Below are positions 37,060 to 48,862 of a stretch of 64,000 bases of DNA, piece by piece. The position numbers were made by a program, and so were the translations under genes. Numbering within the stretch: the first letter of the stretch is position 1; each line of letters starts with the position of its first letter. The notes beneath the pieces are model-generated. The model did not search any database and was not told the DNA's origin. It saw only the letters and a list, made by a program, of their open reading frames with translations. Source of the DNA: Symbiodinium natans. Lineage: Eukaryota; Sar; Dinophyceae; Suessiales; Symbiodiniaceae. The stretch lies in the NCBI GenBank assembly GCA_905221605.1, contig CAJNDS010002190.1, positions 935,788 to 999,787 on the forward strand. The letters run 5' to 3'.

Positions 37060-39480
37060 AACAAGAACCAGGTAGTTCCTCTTTTCTCTTCTCTTTTTCT
37101 CCTCAATCCTAAAGTCGAAGGCTCTCGTGAGGAGAAGAGAAGGGAGAGAAGGAGGGAAAGATAAGAGGAACACGATTTTCATGGGAAGAGCCAAGAAAAG
37201 AATAGAAGAGAGATAAAACAAGGCGCAAAGAAGATGGTACTCTTCTTTATCTATCCTCTCTCCCTTATCTCTCCGTTCCCTCTGTCTTTTCGAAATGAGA
37301 AAAACAAAAAGAAAGATGAAAAGAAGAAGGGTTAGGAAAAGAGCCGAAGAGATAGGCCGAAAAGAGGGGTATGGTGAAGTACGGCAAAGGTCCACGCACA
37401 AGGAGTCACCTTCTGCTTACCCTTCCACTGCTTGATTTTACAAGCTCCTTTCTTGTGTTTTATCAGTTAAAATTAAAAGGAAACAGAAGGAGAGAAGGGA
37501 AAGGGAAGTGAGAGAGGAGAGACAACAAGGAGGCCATTTTAATTTCCTGTGAGTTATCAAAAGGAATGCAATATTATGGGAAGAGCAATGGAAAAAAAGA
37601 GTGGAAGAGAAAAAAAGACAGGAGAGGGAGGTGCAAAAATAAGGCAAAGAGAAGATGGTGCCGTTTTCATCTCACCTCTCGTTCTTATCTTCCTCTTCTC
37701 TGGTTCTTTTCCCTGTGAAATAAAAAAACAAAAGGAAGGACAATGAACATATAAAGGAACCCGTTTTCGTTTTCCGTTTGGGCACAAGGAAAAAAACACA
37801 GGCGATAGGGCGAGAGGAGGGGTTTGCTGAAGCATGGGGAGGGTGTACGTTGCATTTTTAATGGGAAGAGCAAAGAAAAGACCAGAAGAGAGATGATGGG
37901 AGAAGAGGGGGAGACAAAACAAGGCGCACAGAAAATGGGCAGATAAGAAGAGAGGAAAGGGAATGACCAAGTACAATGAGGAGTTCTTCAATTTCCCTCC
38001 CTATCTCTTATGTTACTTTTCCTTCTTGTGGGGTGTCCCTTTTTCTCTTGAAGATGCAGAAAACGATTGAAAAGGACACCCGTTCCATCGCCCATATGTA
38101 GGGAAAAAGAGAGAGAATCATGAGCATCAGCTGGGCTTGCTGCCAATCCAACATGGGCGTCCCTTTTAATCGCATTCTGTGTCCTTTTTTCTCGCTTGAA
38201 GATGCAGAAAACGATCCAAAAGCACATCTGTTGGAGGAAGAGAGAAGGAGAGAGGAGAGATACCAAGGATTGCATATTTAATGGGAAGAGCAAGGAAGAG
38301 AATAGAAGACAGATGAATAGAGAAGATGGCGCTCTTCTTTATCTATTCTCTCTCCCTTGTTTCTCCCTTCCCTCTTTCTTTTCGAAATGAGAAAAACAAA
38401 AAGGAAGAACTATGAGAAGGAGAAGAGTAAGGAAAGGAACAGAAGAGATAGGCCGAGAGGATGAATATGATGGAGTATTATGGAAAGGCTCACGCGCAAG
38501 GAGTCACCCTCTGCTTACCTTTTCACTGCTTTATCATATGAGTTCCTTTCTTGTGTTTTATCAGTTAAAAGGAAGCGGAAGAAGAGAAGGGAAAGGGAAG
38601 TGAGAGAGGAAAGATAACAAGGATGCTATGTTTCCCGAAGCGTGCTGCAAGGAATAGAAGAGACAGGAAGCAAGGAGACGGAATCACAAAATAAGGCGCA
38701 AAGCTGTACATATCATCTCTCCCTTGTCTCTCCCTATTCCCTTTCGAACTAGAAAAAACCATTCTTGCTTTTCACAGATAGGTTCCCTCTCTCCTCTTCA
38801 GGAAATCCCCTTTCCCTTATGTTGCTTTTTGAAGCGAATAAGAAAAATAGCAGATAAGAAGAGAGGAAAGGGTCAATTTCCCTCCCTATCTCTTATGTTG
38901 CTTTTCCTTCTTGTGGGGTGTCCCTGTTTCTCTTGAAGATGCAGAAAACGATTGAAAAGGACACCCGTTCCATCGCCCATGTGTAGGGAAAGAGAGAGAA
39001 TCATGAGCATCAGCTGGGCTTGCTGCCAATCCAACATGGGCGTCCCTTTTAATCGCAGTCTGTGTCCTTTTTTCTCGCTTGAAGATGCAGAAAACGATCC
39101 AAAAGCACATCTGTTGGAGGAAGAGAGAAGGAGAGAGGAGAGATACCAAGGATTGCATATTTAATGGGAAGAGCAAGGAAGAGAATAGAAGACAGATGAA
39201 TAGAGAAGAGGGAGAGACAAAACAAGGCGCAGAGAAGATGGCACTCTTCTTTATCTATTCTCTCTCCCTTGTTTCTCCCTTCCCTCTTTCTTTTCGAAAT
39301 GAGAAAACAAAAAGGAAGAACTATGAGAAGGAGAAGAGTAAGGAAAGGAACAGAAGAGATAGGCCGAGAGGATGAATATGATGGAGTATTATGGAAAGGC
39401 TCACGCGCAAGGAGTCACCCTCTGCTTACCTCCTTTCTTGTGTTTTATCAGCAGAAGAGAAGGGAAAAGCAAAAATTGAG
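37060..39480. repeat. Diverged tandem units, AG-rich/CT-rich, three partial copies
   Basis: The core TCTTTTCGAAATGAGAAAA with flanks occurs near 37288, 38379 and 39291. A closer duplication pairs about 37996-38520 with 38880-39430 (offset about 886 bp), differing by a roughly 30-bp insertion and a roughly 25-bp deletion. ORFs are low-complexity Lys/Arg/Glu or Leu/Phe/Ser and look spurious. Confidence 0.85.
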
Positions 39481-39489
39481 CCCAACATT

Positions 39490-41775
39490 TTAGGACCAGG
39501 GCTTGCGATTTGACTCTTTGGAGCAAAAACTGGGCCCCAAATCTTAGGGACCAGGGCTTGCGATTTGACTCTTTGGAGCAAAAATTGAACCCAAAATCTT
39601 AGGGACCAGGGCTTGCGATTTGACTCTTCGGAGCAAAAACTGGGCCCAAAATCTTAGGGACCAGGGCTTGCGATGTCACTCTTTGGAGCAACAATGAATG
39701 CAAAATCTTAGGGACCAGGGCTTGCGATTTGACTCTGTGGAGCACAAATCGACCCCGACAACTTGGGGACCAGGGCTTGCGATTTGACTCTTTGGAGCAA
39801 AAATCGACCCAAAAATCTAAGGGACCAGGGCTTGCGATTTTACTCTTTGGCGCAAAAACTGGGCCCCAAATCTTAGGGACCAGGGCTTGCGATGTCACTC
39901 TTTGGAGCAAAATTGAACCCAAAGTCTTAGGGACCAGGGCTTGCGATTTGACTCTTTGGAGCAAAAACTGTGCCCAAAATCTTAGGGAGCAGGGTTTGCG
40001 ATTTGACTCTTTGGAGCAAAAACTGGGCCCCAAATCTTAGGGACCAGGGCTTGCGGTTTGACTCTTTGGAGCAAAAATTGAACCCAAAATCTTAGGGACC
40101 AGGGCTTGCGATTTGACTCTTTGAACCAAAAACTGGGCCCAAAATCTTAGGGACAAGGGCTTGCGATGTCACTCTTTGGAGCAAAAAATGAACCCAAAAT
40201 CTTAGGGACCAGGGCTTGCGATTTGACTCTTTGGAGCAAAAACTGGGCCCCAAATCTTAGGGACCAGGGCTTGCGATTTGACTCTTTGGAGCAAAAATTG
40301 AACCCAAAATCTTAGGGACCAGGGCTTGCGATTTGACTCTTCGGAGCAAAAACTGGGCCCAAGATCTTAGGGACCAGGGCTTGCGATGTCACTCTTTGGA
40401 GCAACAATGAATGCAAAATCTTAGGGACCAGGGCCTGCGATTTGACTCTTTGGAGCAAAAATTGAACCCAAAATCTTAGGGACCAGGGCTTGCGATTTGA
40501 CTCTTTGGAGCAAAAACTGGGCCCAAGATCTTAGGGGCCAGGGCTTGCGATGTCACTCTTTGGAGCAAAAAATGAACCCAAAATCTTAGGGACCAGGGCT
40601 TGCGATTTGACTCTTTGGAGCAAAAACTGGGCCCCAAATCTTAGGGACCAGGGCTTGCGATGTCACTCTTTGGAGCAAAAAACGAACCCAAAGTCTTAGG
40701 GACCAGGGCTTGCGATTTGACTCTTTGGAGCAAAAACTGTGCCCAAAATCTTAGGGAGCAGGGTTTGCGATTTGACTCTTTGGAGCAAAAACTGGGCCCC
40801 AAATCTTAGGGGCCAGGGCTTGCGATTTGACTGTTTGGAGCAAAAACTGGGCCCAAAATCTTAGGGACCAGGGCTTGCGATGTTACTCTTTGGAGCAAAA
40901 ACTGGGCCCCAAATCTTTTTGACCAGGGCTTGCGATGTCACTCTTTGGAGCAAAAATTGAACCCAAAATCTTAGGGACCAGGACTTGCGATGTCACTCTT
41001 TGGAGCAAAAACTGGGCCCACAATCTTAGGGACCAAAGCTTGCGATGTCACTCTTTGGAGCAAAAATTGAACCCAAAATCTTAGGGACCAGGGCTTGCGA
41101 TTTGACTCTTCGGAGCAAAAACTGGGCCCCAAATCTTAGGGACCAGGGCTTGCGATGTTACTCTTTGGAGCGAAGATTGAACCCAAAATCTTAGGGACCA
41201 GGGCTTGCGATTTGACCCTTTGGAGCAAAAACTGGGCCCAAAATCTTAGGGACCAGGGCTTGCGATTTGACTCTTTGGAGCAACTGGGCCCAAGATCTTA
41301 GGGACCAGGGCTTGCGATGTCACTCTTTTGGGCAAGAAATGAGCCCAAAATCTTAGGGAGCAGGGCTTGCGATTTGACCCTTTGGAGCAAAAACTGTGCC
41401 CCAAATCTTAGGGACCAGGGCTTGCGGTTTGACTCTGTGGAGCAAAAATTGAACCCGAAATCTTCGGGACCAGGGCTTGCGATTTGACTCTTCGGAGCAA
41501 GAAATGAGCCCAAAATCTTAAGGACCAGGGCTTGCTTTGGAGCAAAAAACTGAGTCCAAAATCTTAGGGACCAGGGCTTGCGATTTGACTCTTTGGAGCA
41601 AAAACTGGGCCCCAAATAATAGGGACCAGGGCTTGCGATGTTACTCTTTGGGGCAAGAAATGAGCCCAAAATCTTAGGGACCAGGGCTTGCGATGTTACT
41701 CTTTGGGGCAAGAAATGAGCTCAAAATCTTAGGGACCAGGGCTTGCGATGTCACTTTTTGGAGCAAAAACTGTGC
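39490..41775. repeat. 55-bp satellite, about 41 copies
   Basis: Unit contains AGGGACCAGGGCTTGCGATT, TGACTCTTTGGAGCAAAAAC and TGGGCCCCAAATC. Two variants alternate irregularly: TTTGACTC with ACTGGGCC, and TGTCACTC with AATGAACCC. The period of exactly 55 is visible between 39546, 39601 and 39656. Open frames on both strands (LLQRVTSQALVPKILG) are by-products of the repeat. Confidence 0.96.
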
Positions 41776-42145
41776 CCTAGTATTGGGGGGAGGAGGGCTC
41801 GTGATTTAGTATTGGGAGGAGGCCCGGGCTCGTAAATTAGTATTGGGGGGAGGCCCGGCTCGTGATTTAGTATTGCGGGAGGCCCGGGCTCGTGATTTAG
41901 TATTGGGGGGAGGCCCGGGCTCGTGATTTAGTATTGGGGGGAGGCCCGGCCTCGTAATTTGGAGGCCGGGCTCGTGATTTAGCCCGGGCTCGTGATTTAG
42001 TATTGGGGGGAGGCCCGGGCTCGTGATTTAGTATTGCGGGAAGGCCCGGGCTCGTAATTTAGTATTGGGGGGAGGCCCGGGCTCGTGATTTAGTATTGGG
42101 GGGAGGCCCGGGCCCGTGGTTTAGTATTGGGGGGAGGAGGATGCC
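41776..42145. repeat. 31-bp tandem repeat, about 11 copies
   Basis: Unit CTCGTGATTTAGTATTGGGG followed by GGAGGCCCGGG, with one internally shortened copy near 41950-41985. It begins abruptly at the end of the 55-bp satellite. Confidence 0.94.
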
Positions 42146-42149
42146 CCAG

Positions 42150-43065
42150 CCCCCACCCCCCATTTGGAAATAAATGAATTACTTGAATTAATTGAAATAA
42201 TTGAATTAATTCAATTAATTCAATTAATTCAATTAATTGATTTATTTCCAAAGGGGAGGTGGAATGAATTTAATTAATTGAATTAATTCAATTATTTCAA
42301 TTAATTCAAGTAATTCATTTATTTCCAAATGGGGGGGATTCCCCAGCCCCCACCCCCCCCCTTTGGAAATAAATGAATTAATTCAATTAATTGAATTAAT
42401 TGAATTAATTCAATTAATTCAATTACTTCAATTAATTCATTTATTTCCAAAGGGGAGGTGGAATTAATTGAATTAGTTGAATTAATTCAATTATTTCAAT
42501 TAATTCAATTAATTCAATTAATTCATTTATTTCCAAATGGGGGGGATTCCCCAGCCCCACCCCCCCCCTTTGGAAATAAATGAATTAATTGAATTAATTG
42601 AATTAATTGAATTAATTGAATTAATTGAATTAATTGAATTAATTGAATTAATTGAATTTCAATTAATTCAATTAATTCATTTATTTCCAAAGGGGAGGTG
42701 GAATTAATTGAATTAGTTGAATTAATTCAATTATTTCAATTAATTCAATTAATCATTTATTTCCAAAGGGGGGGGAGGGGTGGGGGCTGGGGAATCCCCC
42801 CATTTGGAAATAATTGAATTAATTGAATTAATTGAATTAATTCAATTATTGAAATAATTGAATCAATTCAATTAATTCAATTATTTCAATTAATTCAATT
42901 CAAATTCAATTAATTCCACCCCCCCTTTGGAAATAAATGAATTAATTGAATTAATTGAATTAATTGAATTAATTCAAGTAATTCAATTAATTCAATTAAT
43001 TCATTTATTTCCAAAGGGGGGGGGTGGGGGCTGGGGAATCCCCCCCATTTGGAAATGAATGAACT
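42150..43065. repeat. Palindromic 9-mer field, first part
   Basis: Runs of GAATTAATT switch to AATTAATTC, so each block is an inverted repeat. Blocks are capped by CATTTGGAAATAAATGA and its complement and separated by CCCCAGCCCCCACCCCC. Each can form a long cruciform. Confidence 0.93.
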
Positions 43066-43079
43066 AATTGAACGAAATA

Positions 43080-43885
43080 ATTTAAACTATCGCGGCTCGA
43101 TTTGGCCAAATTTTGCCGGGCAGCCTGCGGGCAAAATTTGGCCAAATCGGGCTGCTCTTCGTATGCCATGAGAAATGCGCGGCTCGATGTGGCCAAATTT
43201 TGCCCGGAGGCTGCCCGGCAAAATTTGGCCAAATCGAGCCGCGCATTTCTCAGCGCGTACGACGAGCAGCCCGATTTGGCCAAATTTTGCCCGCAGACTT
43301 CCCGGCAAAATTTGGCCAAACCGAGCCGCGATAGTTTAAATAATTTCGGGCCTCCAGAGAGGCGCGGCTCGATTTGGCCAGATTTTGCCGGGCAGTCTGC
43401 GGGCAAAATTTGGCCAAATCGGGCTGCTCGTCGAACGCGATGAGAAATGCGCGGCTCGATTTGGCCAAATTTTGCCCGGAGGCTGCCCGGCAAAATTTGG
43501 CCAAATCGAGCCGCGCCTTTCTGAAGGCCCGAAATTTTTAAACTATCGCGGCTCGATTTGGCCAAATTTTGCCGGGCAGCCTCCGGGCAAAATTTGGCCA
43601 AATCGGGCTGCCCTTCGTATGCGATGAGAAATGCGTGGCTCGATTTGGCCAAATTTTGCCCGGAGGCTGCCCGGCAAAATTTGGCCAAATCGAGCCGCGC
43701 ATTTCGCGTACGACGAGCAGCCCGATTTGGCCAAATTTTGCCCGCAGACTGCCCGGCAAAATTTGGCCAAATCGAGCCGCGATAGTTTAAATCATTTCGG
43801 GCCTCCAGAAAGGCGCGGCTCGATTTGGCCAAATTTTGCCGGGCAGCCTCCGGGCAAAATTTGGCCAAATCGAGCTGGGGGGGTG
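43080..43885. repeat. Palindrome array, CGGCTCGATTTGGCCAAATT type, copy 1
   Basis: Units of about 62 bp, each an inverted repeat around GGGCAGCCTCCGGGC or GCCCGGAGGCTGCCC. Alternate units carry CGAGCCGCG or CGGGCTGC ends and are joined by short spacers (GATAGTTTAAATAATTTCGG, CATTTCTCAGCGCG). All six frames are open, giving a misleading 300-codon minus-strand ORF. Confidence 0.95.
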
Positions 43886-44930
43886 GGGTCTGGGGAATCC
43901 CCCCCATTTGAAAATAAATGAATTAATTGAATTAATTGAATTAATTGAATTAATTGAATTAATTGAATTAATTGAATTAATTGAATTAGTTGAATTAATT
44001 CAATTAATTCCACCCCCCCTTTGGAAATAAATGAATTAATTGAATTAATTGAATTAATTGAATCAATTGAATTAATTGAATTAATTCAATTAATTCAATT
44101 AATTCATTTATTTCCAAAGGGGGGGGAGGGGTGGGGGCTGGGGAATCCCCCCCATTTGGAAATAAATGAATTAATTGAATTAATTGAATTAATCGAAATA
44201 ATTCAACTAATTCAATTAATTCAATTAATTCATTTATTTCCAAAAAGGGAGGTGGAATTAATTGAATTAATTGAATTAATTCCAATTAATTCAATTAATT
44301 CAATTAATTTATTTATTTCCAAATGGGGGGGATTCCCCAGCCCCCACCCCCCCCCCTTTGGAAATAAATGAATTAATTGAATTAATTGAATTAATTGAAT
44401 TAATTGAATTAATTGAATTAATTGAATTTCAATTAATTCAATTAATTCATTTATTTCCAAAGGGGAGGTGGAATTAATTGAATTAGTTGAATTAGTTCAA
44501 TTATTTCAATTAATTCAATTAATTCAATTAATTCAATTAATTCAATTAATTCAATTAGTTCAATTAATTCATTTATTTCCAAAGGGGGGGGAGGGGTGGG
44601 GGCTGGGGAATCCCCCCATTTGGAAATAATTGACCTAATTGAATTAATTGAATTAATTGAATTAATTGAATTAATTGAATTAATTGAATTAATTGAATCA
44701 ATTCAATTAATTCAATTAATTCAATCAATTCAATTAATTCAATTAATTCCACCCCCCCCTTTGGAAATAAATGAATTAATTGAATTAATTTAATTAATTC
44801 AATTAATTCAATTAATTCAATTAATTCAATTAATTCAATTAATTCAATTAATTCATTTATTTCCAAAGGGGGGGGGTGGGGGCTGGGGAATCCCCCCCAT
44901 TTGGAAATGAATGAACTAATTGAACGAAAT
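43886..44930. repeat. Palindromic 9-mer field, second part
   Basis: Same GAATTAATT/AATTAATTC blocks and CATTTGGAAATAAATGA caps as 42150-43065. Confidence 0.93.
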
Positions 44931-44939
44931 AATTTAAAC

Positions 44940-45650
44940 TATCGCGGCTCGATTTGGCCAAATTTTGCCGGGCAGCCTGCGGGCAAAATTTGGCCAAATC
45001 GGGCTGCTCTTCGTATGCCATGAGAAATGCGCGGCTCGATTTGGCCAAATTTTCCCCGGAGGCTGCCCGGCAAAATTTGGCCAAATCGAGCCGCGCATTT
45101 CTCAGCGCGTACGACGAGCAGCCCGATTTGGCCAAATTTTGCCCGCAGACTGCCCGGCAAAATTTGGCCAAATCGAGCCGCGATAGTTTAAATAATTTCG
45201 GGCCTCCAGAAAGGCGCGGCTCGATTTGGCCAGATTTTGCCGGGCAGTCTGCGGGCAAAATTTGGCCAAATCGGGCTGCTCGTCGAACGTGATGAGAAAT
45301 GCGCGGCTCGATTTGGCCAAATTTTGCCGGGCAGCCTCCGGGCAAAATTTGGCCAAATCGAGCCGCGCCTTTCTGAAGGCCCGAAATTGTTTAAACTTTC
45401 GCGGCTCGATTTGGCCAAATTTTGCCGGGCAGCTTCCGGGCAAAATTTGGCCAAATCGGGCTGCCCTTCGTATGCGATGAGAAATGCGTGGCTCGATTTG
45501 GCCAAATTTTGCCCGGAGGCTGCCCGGCAAAATTTGGCCAAATCGAGCCGCGATAGTTTAAATCATTTCGGGCCTCCAGAAAGGCCCGGCTCGATTTGGC
45601 CAAATTTTGCCGGGCAGCCTCCGGGCAAAATTTGGCCAAATCGAGCTGGG
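44940..45650. repeat. Palindrome array, copy 2 (duplication offset 1852 bp)
   Basis: AACGAAATAATTTAAACTAT occurs at 43071 and 44923; the following order of palindromes and spacers is conserved, with one unit fewer. It marks a segmental duplication of about 1.85 kb that includes the flanking 9-mer field. Confidence 0.93.
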
Positions 45651-46265
45651 GGGGTGGGGTATGGGGAATCCCTCGCATTTGGAAATAAATGAATTAATTG
45701 AATTACTTGAATTAATTGAATTAATTGAATTAATTCAATTAATTAAATTAATTCAATTAATTCCACCCCCCCCTTTGGAAATAAATGAATTCATTGAATT
45801 AATTGAATTAATTGAATTAATTGAATTAATTGAATTAATTCAATTAATTAATTTATTTCCAAAGGGGGGGGAGGGGTGGGGGTTGGGGAATCCCCCCCAT
45901 TTGGAAATACATGAATTAATTGAATTAATTGAATTAATCGAAATAATTCAACTAATTCAATTAATTCAATTAATTCATTTATTTCCAAAGGGGAGGTGGA
46001 ATTAATTGAATTAATTGAATTAATTCCAATTAATTCAATTAATTCAATTAATTCAATTAATTCAATTAATTCAATTAATTCAATTAATTCAATTAATTCA
46101 ATTAATTCAATTAATTCAATTAATTCAATTAATTCATTTATTTCCAAAGGGGGGGGTTCAATTAATTCAATTAATTCAATTAATTCAACTAATTCAATTA
46201 ATTCCACCCCCCCCTTTGGAAATAAATGAATTAATTGAATTAATTGATTAAATTCATTAAATTCC
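45651..46265. repeat. Palindromic 9-mer field, third part
   Basis: Includes the longest single run of AATTAATTC (about 46030-46135), again with CATTTATTTCCAAAGGGG caps. Confidence 0.93.
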
Positions 46266-46321
46266 AGGGGGAAAGTGGAAATTAAGGAATTTAATGAATT
46301 AAATTCTGCCTGTGCAACCCT

Positions 46322-46438
46322 ACAGGACCTAAAATAGGGTCTATTTGGAACATGGCTCTTGTGAATAAGTATACGTTTTGGGGCCTGTTTTCCTCTTGTA
46401 AATACGATTCCCAGCTTCCAAATAGACCCTATTTAAGC
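46322..46438. mobile_element. MITE-like element, family P
   Basis: AAAATAGGGTCTATTTGGAA at the left and TTCCAAATAGACCCTATTTA at the right. 117 bp. A half copy in inverse orientation lies at 36952. Confidence 0.82.
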
Positions 46439-46620
46439 TGCACACCCCCCCCCCCCGCCCCAACTACCCTTTTGATGCCACTTAGGTACTCTTAGGCCCT
46501 TGCAAGGGGGGGTGGGGTGGGGGGTACTTCAGGTAGGCTTGAGGGAAGTTTAGGGGTTGGGGGTTTCAGGCGTGAGGTTTAGGGTTGAAGGTTACCTGCC
46601 CCTTCACTAGGACGCGGGGA

Positions 46621-46756
46621 AGGCCCTCTTATAAGCCCCTTTAAACCAAAAGGGTACCCTTCTTAGGGGTAGGCCCTCATTCCTTTGGTTTCGGCTCCCT
46701 TATAAGCCCCTTTAAACCAAAAGGGTACCCTTCTTATGGTTACCCTTGGGGTCTAG
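46621..46756. mobile_element. Family C, tandem partial plus longer copy
   Basis: CCCTTATAAGCCCCTTTAAA then CCAAAAGGGTACCC occurs twice (from about 46625 and 46699). The right end GGGGTCTAG abuts an exon. Confidence 0.75.
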
Positions 46757-46819
46757 TTCTTTGCGACCGTGTCGCCGTCTTGCTCCGGCACGGAGTTCAT
46801 CAGACCCGGCACACCCAAG
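46757..46819 (+). CDS. Coding-like exon after a family C element
   Basis: Frame FFATVSPSCSGTEFIRPGTP then K, 21 codons, donor CCCAAG|GTCTAGGG from an array. It starts exactly at the family C right end (GTCTAG|TTC). Confidence 0.55.
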
Positions 46820-46873
46820 GTCTAGGGTTTAGGGTTTCGGGTTTAGGGTTTCGGGTTTAGGGTTTAGGGTTTA

Positions 46874-46935
46874 GGGTGACAGAGGTCCCAGACGTCCTTT
46901 ACGGTGGGGATCTTCCTTCAGGATACCTGAAGCCC
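46874..46935 (+). CDS. Coding-like exon, frame ambiguous
   Basis: Begins at TTTAG|GGTGACAG; TEVPDVLYGGDLPSGYLKP is the most protein-like frame. It could follow the 46757 exon, but the phase is uncertain. Confidence 0.4.
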
Positions 46936-47152
46936 AAAACCCAAAGCCCCTCAGCCCTCCAAGAACACAAAGCTCCGAACCCGAACCCCAAACCCGAAAA
47001 CCCTAAAGCGCTAAAGCCCTAAAACCCCAAACCCCTAAACCCCAAAACCCGAAAACCTTAAAACCCCAAACCCCAAACCCTAAACCCCAAACCCCTAAAC
47101 CCCAAACCCTAAACCCTAAACCCTAAACCCCACACCCCAAACCCCACGCCTG

Positions 47153-47232
47153 GTTCCAGCTGCGCCGGTGCATGCGGTCTCCCACCAGAGCTTTGCCGCC
47201 TTGGAGACGGTCGATTCGGCCCGCGACACGGA
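47153..47232 (+). CDS. Coding-like exon, unknown product
   Basis: Frame VPAAPVHAVSHQSFAALETV then DSARDTEG, after a CCCTAAA/CCCCAAA array. No normal AG acceptor on the left. Confidence 0.4.
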
Positions 47233-47408
47233 GGGGTTGAGGGTAGAAAGGTTTTTGTTTTCCACCCTGAACCCCAATCCTTAACCCTAAACATGAGAAA
47301 CCCTGTAGTTCGGAGTTTTGTGTTTCAGGGTGAAGGTCAGGCCTCAGTGCCTCAGGGTGCAGTGCTTCAGGTTCAGGGCTTAGGGTTCAGGGCTGAAGGT
47401 CGCGGGCA

Positions 47409-47538
47409 TCTACGAGTAGGGGCCCCTTTACTATACTAACTTTAGTTGAGGGAGTTATAACCTAAATAGCAAGACTTATAACCCAACTTAACGCCCTTGT
47501 AACCCTACTTACAACTAAGGCGCCCGCGCCTACATGTA
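47409..47538. mobile_element. MITE-like element, family A (- orientation)
   Basis: CTACGAGTAGGGGCCCCTTT at the left and GGCGCCCGCGCCTACATGTA at the right; interior reversed (AACTTTAGTTGAGGGAGTTA). From 47540 to 47690 follow degenerate CCCTAAA units. Confidence 0.85.
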
Positions 47539-48017
47539 CCCCTAAATCCTAAACCCTGAACCCTAAACCCTAATCCCTAATCCCTCATCCCTAATCCCTA
47601 AACCCTAACCCTAACCCTAAATCCTAAACCCTAACTCTAAACCCTAAACCCTAAGCCCTAAACCCTAAACGGACCGCACCCCGAGTTGGGCCTCAGATGA
47701 GTTCTGGCTTTGATCCTGATTCGGAGTGTGCCCAGAATCCTGAAATCCTCCAACACCTGGAAGCCTTAGGGCTGCGCGTTCAGGGTTTAGGGTTTAGGGA
47801 CCCTAAAGCTTAAACCCTGGGTTTAGGGCTACACTTGTTTCGGTGGGGTTCCTTTAAGATTATACATATTATTAAGGGGTATATACGGGGTGCCCCTTAT
47901 TTTGGGAAATACTCATGTGTTGAAACTGCTGCCAGGTGTGGGATCAGATGCGAGGCATTTTGTGTTTGTTGTGGTTTGTAAGTTTTTGGTCGGAATAATT
48001 GCTAATCATATTCCCTT

Positions 48018-48227
48018 TTGGTCCTTTTGTTGTTTTGCTCTCATAGCCCCCAAAAAATGTTTAAGGCCCCTATATTGGTGTTTCTTGCTCTGTGGTGTCG
48101 CGTCAGCAAGCCCACCAACAAGGGCGGAGGCGTGAAGACTTCTATCACATCGGTCAAAGACGCTTCTGAATCAGTGCATCCAAAGGATGTTTCTGATATT
48201 GGTTGGGGCCTCGGGCTTCGGGTTTAG
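48018..48227 (+). CDS. Coding-like exon with hydrophobic start
   Basis: Frame includes MFKAPILVFLALWCRVSKPT then NKGGGVKTSITSVKDASESV and HPKDVSDIG. A short hydrophobic segment then a Lys/Ser-rich tail looks like a signal-anchor exon. A poor acceptor CTCTCATAG|CC lies just upstream of the Met codon. Ends at a TTTAGGG array. Confidence 0.4.
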   Translation: MVLLLFCSHSPQKMFKAPILVFLALWCRVSKPTNKGGGVKTSITSVKDASESVHPKDVSDIGWGLGLRV

Positions 48228-48250
48228 GGTTTAGGGTTTGGGGTTTAGGG

Positions 48251-48379
48251 TAGATGTAGGGGCGGGGCCCCTTCGTTATAAATAGGGCTATAAAGGCCTT
48301 AAGTTGGGTCAGAAGTCTTACTATTGAGGCTACAAATTCCCTTAGTAAAGTTAGCATAGTAAGAGGCCCTACTTGTAGG
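48251..48379. mobile_element. MITE-like element, family A
   Basis: TAGATGTAGGGGCGGGGCCC at the left, GAGGCCCTACTTGTAGG at the right. Directly follows a TTTAGGG array. Confidence 0.83.
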
Positions 48380-48800
48380 TTTCCTGATTTCTTGGATCCA
48401 AATTCGCTGCGTACAGAATCATCCTGCTACCGTCTCATTTGGGGTGCAACAAGGGACCATCATCTAAAATCACCCAGGTGCTCTCACCAAGCATTCTTGC
48501 ACCAAGGGCGCGTTAGAGCCTGCAAAGGTCCTTGAAATAGGGTTTAGGGTTTATAAGGTTTAGGGTTTCGGGTTTCGGGTCTTGTTACCTTTCTGTTCGG
48601 GCTAAATTCTCTCATCGACCCGATGAAGCCCCAAACCCTAGGCCTTCAAAGTGCTCCATTTGAATTCGTAGGCTCCTGTGGGGAAAGAAACTCAAAACCC
48701 TAAACCCTATTTTAAAGGGTACTTAAAACCAACAAGGAATGGACATTTATATCTTTCATACTATCCCAACCATGAACTAGTAAAGCCGAAACCTGCGACT

Positions 48801-48862
48801 CTGCGTCAGTCGGCGGATTCTGTGGACCCGCCGCTCTCCCTGGGCATCAGAGGAGGCTGCGG
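48801..48862 (+). CDS. Coding-like exon, frame ambiguous
   Basis: LRQSADSVDPPLSLGIRGGC or GGFCGPAALPGHQRRLRFE, with possible acceptor CTGCGTCAG| and donor GAG|GTGTTGAGG. From 48880 to 49900 I see degenerate G-rich sequence and no clear gene. Confidence 0.35.

Larger units (their letters stand above)
36952..46438. mobile_element. 9.5-kb repeat block bounded by inverted family P ends
   Basis: The left edge GCTTAAATAGGGTCTATTTG then GAAGCTGGGA is the inverted counterpart of the right edge ending AATAGACCCTATTTAAGC (46438). C-runs flank both edges outside. Between them there are no telomere arrays and no exons: 37.0-39.5 kb purine/pyrimidine-rich units, 39.5-41.8 kb 55-bp satellite, 41.8-42.1 kb 31-bp repeat, 42.1-46.3 kb palindrome field. 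The right end also holds a complete small family P element (46322-46438). It is either one very large non-autonomous element or satellite DNA grown inside a P copy. Confidence 0.55.

Noticed and set aside
37030-39493. ORFs in the AG-rich block as LINE or coding remnants
   Set aside because: Low-complexity Lys/Arg/Glu or Leu/Phe translations, no reverse transcriptase or endonuclease motif visible.
39599-41711. Long ORFs (LLQRVTSQALVPKILG repeats)
   Set aside because: By-product of the 55-bp satellite; present on both strands.
39490-42145. CRISPR array
   Set aside because: Repeats are contiguous without unique spacers, and the sequence is eukaryotic.
43005-43907. 300-codon minus-strand ORF and overlapping ORFs on both strands
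   Set aside because: All frames are open because the DNA is a palindromic repeat without stops; the peptide is just the translated 62-bp unit.
43792-46229. ELIELIQLIQLI-type ORFs
   Set aside because: A 9-bp repeat translated in phase; no sign of selection or start context.
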